Translations under genes and position numbers: made by a program
Shown here: one piece after another, positions 22,781 to 34,900 of the stretch
Position numbering within the stretch: position 1 is the first letter of the stretch
Layout: the number at the start of each line of letters is the position of its first letter
Source of the DNA: Gigantopelta aegis
Lineage: Eukaryota; Mollusca; Gastropoda; Neomphalida; Peltospiridae
Length of the DNA stretch: 64,000 bases
Direction: 5' to 3'
Assembly: GCF_016097555.1 (NCBI RefSeq)
Contig: NC_054707.1
Location: forward strand, 84,489,621 to 84,553,620
The notes under the pieces: generated by a model
Database searches by the model: none
The model's input: only the letters and a program-made list of their open reading frames with translations
Told to the model about the DNA's origin: nothing

Positions 22781-25111
22781 TATTCAAACAGTTGTCGCAA
22801 ATCTAATTTGTTCAGTAAACAATGGAGTTTTAATTATGTGACTAATTAAAGAAATACAATGAACGTTTGTTTTGTTTAGAACACATTGATGTCAGTGGAT
22901 GTCACATCGACATTGAGACACAAACGTATTGGAGAAAATCCGCTACATCTTTTTCCATTAGCAGCAAAGTATATTTTATATACATTTTCCCACAGACAGG
23001 ATAGCACATACCACGGTCTTTGATATACCAGGGCAATAACAAGAGGGGATTCTATCGTTCGACCCAAGCAGATGAGTTGTGTTGTGGGATTGTACTGGTA
23101 TGTGGCCGTGATTCACTGTTACTGTTACGGGGGAGTGCTGATCGTGACGACGATATATGGTTCCAACTCCGCCTGTAAGAGTAATGCTACTTTATAGCGC
23201 ATGGCAGTGAAGATGCCGAAAACCTTCCTCAGTGTCCGTAAACAGACGGGATACATACTAATATTTCAAGCAAGGAACTGTACATTTTAAAAATAAATTT
23301 TACACAAATTATTTCCAGGCGAAATGCATTTAATAACCTTTAGCTGTAATGGGTCGGCGATCATCTAAACTTTCAAATGAGACTTCGTTAGTCACTTTCA
23401 AAATGTTATCAGCAGCGTTCATTTTGAAATTTGAAACCATTTCTCAAATAGAGAATACTACCCCCCGTGTGCTCGTTGGATACAATTCATCTTACGACGC
23501 GCTGTAAGGTTTAGATTACGTTATCACCGAGTGTGTTACAACCCCCCCCCCCCTCACCCCCCACGAGAACAGGCGACGAAGAGACGTTCTCCATGACGTA
23601 TACAGAACAATCCCCCCACGAGAACAGGCGACGAAGAGACGTTCTCCATGACGTATACAGAACTAACAAACACCCCCCGCACCCGCACCCGCGTACGGGC
23701 CAGAGTACTCGAGTCCACTATTTTGGACTGGTGGAAGCCCTGATACAGAATGCCTTGACATGAAAGCATGTGGAGATCTTAATATCCAGAAGGTACAAAA
23801 TGAAATTAAATAATTTGAAATCATTCACCATGAATATAGTATGCATTAAAAACAAATGTCCCTAGGGGCAGGGCACTAACCGCCCTCATTCCTCTTTATA
23901 CAATGTCCCATCCTGAAATCTTTTTCACGTTCTTAATTTGCGTTTCTATAATCATTTACTGAGTAATGACTAAAACAGAACCAGGATATTGGATGGCATA
24001 TATGAAAACAGCACAAAGAACTGAAACCAATCTGTAGTACGGGATCTGGCGCCTGGAAGATTGGATATGTTGCCAGTATATAACAATATCCATACATCAG
24101 ATCATATTTGAGGTCAGCGCCACGACAAACGTAACAAATCATATATTATAGCCCATGATATATTACAAATAAACCTAACATTACGAAAATCGTCGTTTGT
24201 GAATTTTTGCCATTAACTGTTAAACGTCCCGCTACGTCAATAATTCCATCGGATTCAGATTCTACGGGCAAAAGGACCATAACAACAACTTTGAAGAAAA
24301 AAGTTCACGTTGCCCAACCCTATTATGGCTCTTCATCTGAAGAGGACATACATGTATTGCTTGAGCAGTACTCTCCGAATGCTTGTTAAAGAATGCGTTT
24401 ACTGTAGGTAACTGAATGAATGAATGAATGTTTAACGACACCCCAGCACGAAAAATACATATGCTATTGGGTGTCAAACTATGGTACTGTAGGTATCTAG
24501 TGAAATGGTCCATCACTTCCGAGACATATATACTGTTGTCCCCCTTTTGTGACTTGTTTACATTAGGTTTTCCGACGTATCCTATTCAGAATCAAAAACT
24601 ATTATTGATAGTAAATCTTAAGGCAGAGATGAATTTACTTGTAGAATGCAGAAAATTGCATTTTAGGACATCTAGTTTTCAAAGGTTTATAGAAGAGCAT
24701 ATCCCCGAACCGCTCCAGAAACTTTGCTTTGCGCCTTTGGGCTGCGAACCCTAACCACGACATCACCGAGGCCGGTGTGTGCATGTGTGCGAGTGCGTGC
24801 GTACGTACGTAGGCTACATACCTACATAATACATAGGCTACATATATACATAGATACATACAGAGCCGGTCTAAGGATCCGCGGGGACTGTAGAACAAAT
24901 AACAGCGGGGCCCCTTCCCAGGATACATATATATATATTTTTCAAACCCCTCGGGGAGAAGGGAAAAAATTGAGAAAATAAATGTGCACATCACCCCTGT
25001 TCAAAGTGCGGGACCCGTAGTACGTGCTACATGTACTTCTAGGATAAACCGGCTTTGACATACATACATACATACATACATACATACATGCATGCACACA
25101 TACATACATAC
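22781..25111. other. Intergenic region between P450 and GATD1
   Basis: A degraded SINE lies at about 22866-23080 (minus: 'cagacaggatagcacatacc'). A roughly 55-bp duplication containing 'acgagaacaggcgacgaaga' is at about 23564-23665, and a short SINE end ('tgtttaacgacacccca') at about 24430. No further gene is supported; the open frames are short and have no recognisable domain. Confidence 0.45.
25058..25111. repeat. (CATA)n microsatellite
   Basis: A tetranucleotide tract, slightly interrupted, immediately preceding a SINE. Confidence 0.9.
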
Positions 25112-25345
25112 AACGGCCTCGGTGGTGTCGTGGTTTGGCCATCGCACATAAAGCTGGTAGGTTCAGGGTTCGCAGCCCGGTACCGGCTCTAACCCAGAGC
25201 GAGTTTTAACGACTCAATGGGTAGGTGTATGACCACCACACTCTCTTCTCTCTCACGAACCACTAACAGCCCAGATAGTTGAGGTGTGTGTCCAGGACAG
25301 CGTGCTTGAATCTTAACTGGATATAAGCACGAAAATAATTTAAAG
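25112..25345 (+). mobile_element. tRNA-derived SINE
   Basis: The head is 'cggcctcggtggtgtcgtgg' and the box-B-like site is GGTTCGCAGCC (25167-25177). The body includes 'aacccagagcgagtttta' and the 3' end 'tggatataagcacgaaaat'. It is the same family as 19285-19563, with an internal deletion around the 'cactaacagcccag' segment. Confidence 0.82.
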
Positions 25346-25856
25346 GAAATACACACACACGTCTATATAAAACTGATTCATCCATTTTGCACCCCCCCCC
25401 CCCCTCCAAACACACCTCCACCTCACTTGCCGGTATCTTCCGACATCTATGACTGAATTGGAAGAACCAGCTGCTCGAGTTTCACCGTCTTCTTAGCGTT
25501 GAGATATCACACTAAAGGTATATGATTCGAATCCCGTCAGTGGAAGTTGATTTTATTTTCCCCGGAGATGATGTAGGCTACTTGGTGTATTCTTAAAACA
25601 AGAATACAATTACAGCCTGGCCAGGATCCATAACAGTTCAACTTCCCCTGGCCCACGTACCTTCACTTAAGCCGAAGATGAAGGGTAGTTCAAATATTCT
25701 AAATAAAATTAGTAAATGCAACTCAAATGGCTCATTCCGATGTTACGTTCCTATTCGTTTTTATGCAGTATAAGACTGTTTCTTCGTCGTGTTTGTGTAG
25801 GATCATATTTCTATGGTAATGTGCCGTAGCAAATTAATGTACCGGTGTATTGCAAG
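25346..25856 (+). promoter_or_regulatory. Upstream region of GATD1
   Basis: About 500 bp between a SINE and the GATD1 start codon, with a poly-C tract near 25391. No TATA box at a usual distance or other confident promoter element is seen. It is annotated as the probable promoter and 5' UTR only by position. Confidence 0.3.
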
Positions 25857-25908
25857 ATGTCTGCGCCCAGGACGAGCTGTCTGATAGTTGTCAGTTCGGC
25901 TGTCGAAG
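25857..25908 (+). CDS. GATD1: GATD1 exon 1
   Basis: Encodes [17 protein letters not shown] plus the first base of Gly18. The ATG gives the N-terminal beta strand at the expected distance from GVSAQSF in exon 2. The donor gaag|gtttgt is weaker than the other donors of this gene. Confidence 0.88.
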
Positions 25909-28900
25909 GTTTGTACTTTAAGTACAGATGACTTTGGCAAAATTTATTGTTAGCATTATCATAATTGATTTTTATTTTAAACAAAAAGATAGATGATTCT
26001 TAAATAAAACGAGACTACCGATAGAGAAGTCGGAGAAGGGGGCGTGGTTCACTGTGACTGTTTAGCCAGAGTACTTTGATCGTAAGAGAGCAAGACGGAC
26101 GGTGTATGACTGTAGAACCAAGCGGCACGCTCCAACAGGAGGGACCAGTTCTTGAAGATAAAGCTCGACATACGCCGAGTCGAGGGCCCCCGCCCGCTGC
26201 CGCCTTCATGATGCACTTGATAATCATAATGTTGATAGCGCGGGCACCGGACGGTCCCTTCTGAGCTTCTCCCACCCCACACCCCAAACCCATTTCTGTC
26301 CTGGACGGAGGAGCTGGCATAAGTCGACAACTGCGCCCATTACAGGCGTGTGCAACAACAGTTTGCTCTGAATGTGCACATTGAACCCTATGACCAGACC
26401 TGACTGGATTCATTGCATCGCGCTTGTGTTATTAATTTTAAAAAATTTAAAAATAATAATAAACAACTTTAACAAGCCCCCCCCCCCCCCCCCCCCCAGC
26501 AAAACAAACTTTGTGTATGGATATTGAAAAGGAAATATTTGACAGAATTACAAAAAAAAAATAAAAAAAATAGTTTATTGAGCAGAGCAAGCTCTGGGTT
26601 CACAAAACAAACTTGCGGAAATCATTTTCCAACATCAATGAAAGAAAGTTTGTTTTGTTTAATGACACCACTAGAACACATTGATTATTAATCATCGACT
26701 ATTGGATGTCAAACATGGTCATTAGTAGCAAGAGATCTTTTATATGTACCATCCCACAGACAGGATAGCACATACATGTACCACAGCCTTTGATATACTA
26801 GTCCAGTTGCACTTGCTGGAACAAGAAATAGCCCATAGGCCCACCAATGGGGATCGATCCCAAACCGACTGCGCATCAAGCGAGCACTTTACCACTGGAC
26901 TACATCCTGCCCTTTAATTATTATTTTTTTTAAATAACACCCAATGATTACATGTACATGAAATGATTTCACCAGATTAAAAGGGTGAAATCTAGCTCAG
27001 TGGATTGCTCACCCGAATAGCCAAGGTTCTCTTATAAATTGAAGGTACACACAATGTATATATACAGAATGATAAAAGTATTTGATCTAGATTACTCTGC
27101 TGTTTGACAGCTAGACAGACATGTGGTCAGTTATAATGGCTCTCATTGTTTAGAGACAACTAAATAATGAAAACACAGGATTTTTGCCTACTTAATGCAA
27201 AACAAATCCTATGTTTGACATTGAATACATTTACATTGATTATTTTTTAGTTTGCTGTCAATACCATTTTCACATATTAATCACTAATAATACACACACA
27301 CACTATAAAAGAAATGTGACACATCCCCTTTCAACAATGTTTTGGTTCAATACATACAGCTGGCATGTTTCTCCCTGTAATGTGTGTATTAGTTATTAAT
27401 ATGTGAAATATGTGTTATTGGCAAACTCAAAAGTTATCAATATTTAAAAGGCATAAATAAAATATAATATTAATACGTTAAACAGGATAAATATTGTATT
27501 AGTGTGGAAATCTTTGCCTGTAGATGTGGTATAGGTAAAATTCCTGTTTTCGTTATAGAGTTATCACTGATGGCAGAGAGGTATTATAATTGTCCAATAT
27601 CCATCTATCCAGGCTTGAAATGGTAGGAAGTGAAAAGCGAAAAACCGTACTTCACCTGCTAAAACCATTAAAGCACACGAGATAAAGCACGAGATATATG
27701 GCAGATCATGTTTCAAGAGGCAGATCCTCTAAAGTACATAGATCTCCGAGGTTCTAATTTCCCACATCCCTCACTTTACTCCAGTCTTACTTCCAGCAGG
27801 CCATACGTTTCTTAGCAGGCTATACATGTACATGTATTTCTGTTTTCTTGTCCCAACCAATACCCCACAATTGGTATATCAAAAGTCCTGGTATGTGCTG
27901 TCTTGTCTGGGAAAGTGATATAAAAGAACAAAGATATATCGGGTTACTTCATGGCTAACATTTTTGGCATTAACAGCTCTTAAAATAGTGGAAAAATAGA
28001 ACAGGTGTCCTCTGACACTATATGTGAAAATTGGCTAATAATATATGGCCTGGTGGTGTCGTTAAAAACTTACTTACCGTAAAAGGAAATTTACCATCTG
28101 TGTTTACAATTCACAATTGGCAAATTTGCCGAGTGGCAGAGCAAGCCTACCTGACTTTCTATACGTCACTACACAGCTGGCGTTCTACATGTCACGACAC
28201 TCTTGATGTTCTGTCAGTACACAGCTGACTTTCCATATGTCACTACACAGCTGACTTTCTATATGTCACTACACAGCTGACTTTCTATATGTCACTACAC
28301 AGCTGATGTTCTGTCACTATATGCTGCTGACTTTCTATGTCACTATACAGCTGACTTTCTATATGTCACTACACAGCTGACATTCTATATGTAGCTATAC
28401 AGCTGATGTTCTGTCATTACACAGTTGATTTTCTATATAATAGTATATGTCATTACACAGCTGACTTTCTATATGTCACTGCACAGCTGACGTTCTGTAT
28501 GTCACTACACAGCTGATGTTCTGTATGTCACTACACAGCTGATGTTCTATATGTCACTACACAGCTGATGTTTTGTCATTACACAGTAGACTTTCTATGT
28601 CACTACACAGCTGACATTCTATATGTCACTACACAGTTGACTTTTTATATGTCACTACACAGCTGACTTTCCATATGTCACTACACAGCTGACATTCTGT
28701 CATTACACGGCTGACTTTCTATGTCACTACACAGCTGACATTCTATATGCCACTACACAGCTGACTTTCCATATGTCACTACACAGCTGACATTCTATGT
28801 CACTACACAGCTGACTTTCTATACGTCACTACACAGCTGGCGTTCTACATGTCACTCTTGATGTTCTGTCAGTACACAGATGACTTTCCATATGTCATTA

Positions 28901-31900
28901 CACAGCTGACTTTCTATATGTCACTACACAGCTGACTTTCTATATTCACTACACAGCTGATGTTTTGTCACTATATGCAGCTGACTTTCTATGTCACTAT
29001 ACAGCTGACTTTCTATATGTCACTACACGGCTGACATTCTATATGTAGCTACACAGCTGATGTTTTGTCATTACACAGTTGATTTTCTATATAATAGTAT
29101 ATGTCATTACACAGCTGACTTTTTATGTCACTACACAGCTGACTTTCTATATCATAGTATATGTCATTACACAGCTACAGGTAGGGAAAATTATACACAT
29201 TATGCAACTATATTCAATAGTATTTTTTCTTTTAACCAAAAAGTAATTTAATGCAGGATTTTCGGGATTTCTAAAAATAAAATTGAGTTTAAAATAAGTT
29301 TAAAGTTAACATCCCAGCCTGTGATTTTAGAAATAAACATGATAAATAAATATTTGTTTTTCAGGAGTGTCAGCACAGTCATTTATACAAGCCTACACTC
29401 TAGCCAGCTCAAACTTCTCAATCCAGCTAGCATCTCCAGGGGTAAGTCTGTTCACATGTTACTGTTTTACACTGTCGGTCATTTATACAAGCCTACACTC
29501 TAGCCAGCTCAAACTTCTCAATCCAGCTAGCATCTCCAGGGGTAAGTCTGTTCACATGTTACTGTTTTACACTGTCGGTCATTTATACAAGCCTACACTC
29601 TAGCCAGCTCAAACTTCTCAATCCAGCTAGCATCTCCAGGGGTAAGTCTGTTCACATGTTACTGTTTTACACTGTCGGTCATTTATACAAGCCTACACTC
29701 TAGCCAGCTCAAACTTCTCAATCCAGCTAGCATCTCCAGGGGTAAGTCTGTTCACATGTTACTGTTTTACACTGTCGGTCATTTATACAAGCCTACACTC
29801 TAGCCAGCTCAAACTTCTCAATCCAGCTAGCATCTCCAGGGGTAAGTCTGTTCACATGTTACTGTTTTACACTGTCGGTCATTTATACAAGCCTACACTC
29901 TAGCCAGCTCAAACTTCTCAATCCAGCTAGCATCTCCAGGGGTAAGTCTGTTCACATGTTACTGTTTTACACTGTCGGTCATTTATACAAGCCTACACTC
30001 TAGCCAGCTCAAACTTCTCAATCCAGCTAGCATCTCCAGGGGTAAGTCTGTTCACATGTTACTGTTTTACACTATCGGTCATTTATACAAGCCTACACTC
30101 TAGCCAGCTCAAACTTCTCAATCCAGCTAGCATCTCCAGGGGTAAGTCTGTTCACATGTTACTGTTTTACACTATCGGTCATTTATACAAGCCTACACTC
30201 TAGCCAGCTCAAACTTCTCAATCCAGCTAGCATCTCCAGGGGTAAGTCTGTTCACATGTTACTGTTTTACACTGTCGGTCATTTATACAAGCCTACACTC
30301 TAGCCAGCTCAAACTTCTCAATCGAGCTAGCATCTCCTGGGGTAAGTCTGTTCACATGTTACTGTTTTACACTATCGGTCATTTATACAAGCCTACACTC
30401 TAGCCAGCTCAAACTTCTCAATCCAGCTAGCATCTCCAGGGGTAAGTCTGTTCACATGTTACTGTTTTACACTATCGGTCATTTATACAAGCCTACACTC
30501 TAGCCAGCTCAAACTTCTCAATCCAGCTAGCATCTCCAGGGGTAAGTCTGTTCACATGTTACTGTTTTACACTATCGGTCATTTATACAAGCCTACACTC
30601 TAGCCAGCTCAAACTTCTCAATCCAGCTAGCATCTCCAGGGGTAAGTCTGTTCACATGTTACTGTTTTACACTATCGGTCATTTATACAAGCCTACACTC
30701 TAGCCAGCTCAAACTTCTCAATCCAGCTAGCATCTCCAGGGGTAAGTCTGTTCACATGTTACTGTTTTACACTATCGGTCATTTATACAAGCCTACACTC
30801 TAGCCAGCTCAAACTTCTCAATCCAGCTAGCATATCCAGGGGTAAGTCTGTTCACATGTTACTGTTTTACACTGTCGGTCATTTATACAAGCCTACACTC
30901 TAGCCAGCTCAAACTTCTCAATCGAGCTAGCATCTCCTGGGGTAAGTCTGTTCACATGTTACTGTTTTACACTGTCGGTCATTTATACAAGCCTACACTC
31001 TAGCCAGCTCAAACTTCTCAATCGAGCTAGCATCTCCAGGGGTAAGTCTGTTCACATGTTACTGTTTTACACTGTCGGTCATTTATACAAGCCTACACTC
31101 TAGCCAGCTCAAACTTCTCAATCCAGCTAGCATCTCCAGGGGTAAGTCTGTTCACATGTTACTGTTTTACACTGTCGGTCATTTATACAAGCCTACACTC
31201 TAGCCAGCTCAAACTTCTCAATCCAGCTAGCATCTCCAGGGGTAAGTCTGTTCACATGTTACTGTTTTACACTGTCGGTCATTTATACAAGCCTACACTC
31301 TAGCCAGCTCAAACTTCTCAATCCAGCTAGCATCTCCAGGGGTAAGTCTGTTCACATGTTACTGTTTTACACTGTCGGTCATTTATACAAGCCTACACTC
31401 TAGCCAGCTCAAACTTCTCAATCCAGCTAGCATCTCCAGGGGTAAGTCTGTTCACATGTTACTGTTTTACACTGTCGGTCATTTATACAAGCCTACACTC
31501 TAGCCAGCTCAAACTTCTCAATCGAGCTAGCATCTCCAGGGGTAAGTCTGTTCACATGTTACTGTTTTACACTGTCGGTCATTTATACAAGCCTACACTC
31601 TAGCCAGCTCAAACTTCTCAATCCAGCTAGCATCTCCAGGGGTAAGTCTGTTCACATGTTACTGTTTTACACTATCGGTCATTTATACAAGCCTACACTC
31701 TAGCCAGCTCAAACTTCTCAATCGAGCTAGCATCTCCAGGGGTAAGTCTGTTCACATGTTACTGTTTTACACTGTCGGTCATTTATACAAGCCTACACTC
31801 TAGCCAGCTCAAACTTCTCAATCCAGCTAGCATCTCCAGGGGTAAGTCTGTTCACACGTTACTGTTTTACACTATCGGTCATTTATACAAGCCTACACTC

Positions 31901-34900
31901 TAGCCAGCTCAAACTTCTCAATCCAGCTAGCATCTCCAGGGGTAAGTCTGTTCACATGTTACTGTTTTACACTGTCGGTCATTTATACAAGCCTACACTC
32001 TAGCCAGCTCAAACTTCTCAATCCAGCTAGCATCTCCAGGGGTAAGTCTGTTCACATGTTACTGTTTTACACTGTCGGTCATTTATACAAGCCTACACTC
32101 TAGCCAGCTCAAACTTCTCAATCCAGCTAGCATCTCCAGGGGTAAGTCTGTTCACATGTTACTGTTTTACACTGTCGGTCATTTATACAAGCCTACACTC
32201 TAGCCAGCTCAAACTTCTCAATCCAGCTAGCATCTCCAGGGGTAAGTCTGTTCACATGTTACTGTTTTACACTGTCGGTCATTTATACAAGCCTACACTC
32301 TAGCCAGCTCAAACTTCTCAATCCAGCTAGCATCTCCAGGGGTAAGTCTGTCACTGGCTGTCCAGAGACCGGACCCGGGATGGACATGCCTGAAACCTTA
32401 GTGGTATAGGGGCATGTTAAAAATACTCAAAGTCAAGTCTAGCCAGCTCAAACTTCTCAATCCAGGGTCAAGTCTGTTCACAGAGGCAAGTCTGTTCACA
32501 GAGGCAAGTCTGTTCACAGAGGCAAGTCTGTTCACATGTCAGTCAAGGAAATCTTGTTTTAAAACATGTTCATGTGAAGAGAAAACAAAAATGATAAAAC
32601 AGTAAATGTAGTTTTTTACTGGGTTATAATAAATGACCATCATTTATGTGAAAAGATGACTTGATCTTCTCATTACTCGCAACTATATGATATCCTCTAG
32701 CCAGGTTAACAAGTTGAAGCAAGCTGCACACATTATACCTGTATACAGATATGTGCCTGTGTTTATAATACCTGTATCAGATATGTGCCTGTGTTTCTAA
32801 AATCTGTATACAGATACATCAGTATTCTCCAGACTTCATAACCTCTACTGACTGCGACACGTCAGTATTCTCCAGACTTCATAACCTCTACTGACTGCGA
32901 CACGTCAGTATCCTCCAGACTTCATAACCTCTACTGACTGCGACACGTCAGTATCCTCCAGACTTCATAACCTCTACTGGCTACGACACGTCAGTATCCT
33001 CCAGACTTCATAACCTCTACTGACTGCGACACGTCAGTATCCTCCAGACTTCATAACCTCTACTGGCTGCGACACGTCAGTATCCTCCAGACTTCATAAC
33101 CTCTACTGACTGCGACACGTCAGTATCCTCCAGACTTCATAACCTCTACTAGCTGCGACACATCAGTATCCTCCAGACTTCATAACCTCTACTGACTGCG
33201 ACACGTCAGTATTCCTGTCAGTTAGAGTGAAACATGTCTAATTTACATCTCTTGTTTCAGGGTCGTCAAGTTGAGTATGTTCAGCAGGATGACAACAATC
33301 GGCGTTGGTTTAACGAGTTCCGCTCGAAGGCAAGCTCAACACCGATTGGACTAGAAGCTATTGATCGTAATCAGTCTCTTGCAATCTGAACTTTATTTAT
33401 ATGTCTCCATACGTTACTTTACAATAGATATAGAACTTTGTTTGTATGTCTCCATACGTCACTTTACAATAGATATAGAACTTTGTTTGTATGTCTCCAT
33501 ACGTCACTTTACAATAGATATAGAACTTTATTTATATGTCTCCATACGTCACTTTACAATAGATATAGAACTTTGTTTACAATAGATATATAAGTTTGTT
33601 TATGTCTCCATACATGACTTTACAATAGATATAAAACTTTATTTATATGTCTCCATATGTCACTTTACAATAGATATAGAAGTTTGTTTATATGTCTCCG
33701 TACGTCACTTTACAATAAATATAGAACTTTATTATATGTCTCCATACGTCACTTTACAATAGATATAGAACTTTGTTTATATGTCTCCGTACGTCACTTT
33801 ACAATAGATATAGAACTTTATTTATATGTCTCCGTACGTCACTTTACAATAGATATAGAACTTTATTTGTATGTCTCCGTACGTCACTTTACAATAGATA
33901 TAGAACTTTACTTATATGTCTCCGTACGTCACTTTACAATAGATATAGAACTTTATTTATATGTCTCCATACCTGACTTTACAATAGATATAGAACTTTG
34001 TTTATATGTCTCCGTACGTCACTTTACAATAGATATAGAACTTTGTTTATATATCTCCCTACGTCACTTTACAATAGATATAGAACTTTGTTTATATGTC
34101 TCCGTACGTCACTTTACAATAGATATAGAACTTTGTTTATATATCTCCCTACGTCACTTTACAATAGTTATAGAACTTTATTTGTATGTCTCCGTACGTC
34201 ACTTTACAGTAGATATAGAACTTTGTTTGTATGTCTCCGTACGTCACTTTACAGTAGATATAGAACTTTATTTGTATGTCTCCGTACGTCACTTTACAGT
34301 AGATATAGAACTTTGTTTGTATGTCTCCGTACGTCACTTTACAATAGATATAGAACTTTGTTTATATATCTCCCTACGTCACTTTACAATAGTTATAGAA
34401 CTTTGTTTATATGTCTCCGTACGTCACTTTACAGTAGATATAGAACTTTGTTTGTATGTCTCCGTACGTCACTTTACAGTAGATATAGAACTTTGTTTGT
34501 ATGTCTCCGTACGTCACTTTACAGTAGATATAGAACTTTGTTTGTATGTCTCCATACGTCACTTTACAATAGATATAGAACTTTGTTTATATATCTCCCT
34601 ACGTCACTTTACAATAGTTATAGAACTTTGTTTATATGTCTCCGTACGTCACTTTACAATAGATATAGAACTTTGTTTATATGTCTCCATACGTCACTTT
34701 ACAATAGATATAGAACTTTGTTTATATGTCTCCATACGTCACTTTACAATAGATATAGAACTTTGTTTATATGTCTCCGTACGTCACTTTACAATAGATA
34801 TAGAACTTTGTTTATATGTCTCCATACGTCACTTTACAATAGATATAGAACTTTGTTTATATGTCTCCGTACGTCACTTTACAGTAGATATAGAACTTTG

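Larger units (their letters stand above)
25909..29364 (+). other. GATD1 intron 1
   Basis: A phase-1 intron of about 3.46 kb ending 'tatttgtttttcag'. It contains a SINE (26645-26918), a poly-C tract near 26478-26498, and a roughly 26-bp minisatellite from 28110 to 29185. A 132-codon minus-strand frame at 26015-26413 has no recognisable domain and is not called. Confidence 0.8.

Noticed and set aside
26015..26413. 132-codon minus-strand frame with higher GC
   Set aside because: It lies inside GATD1 intron 1, has no recognisable domain, and overlapping frames are open on both strands.
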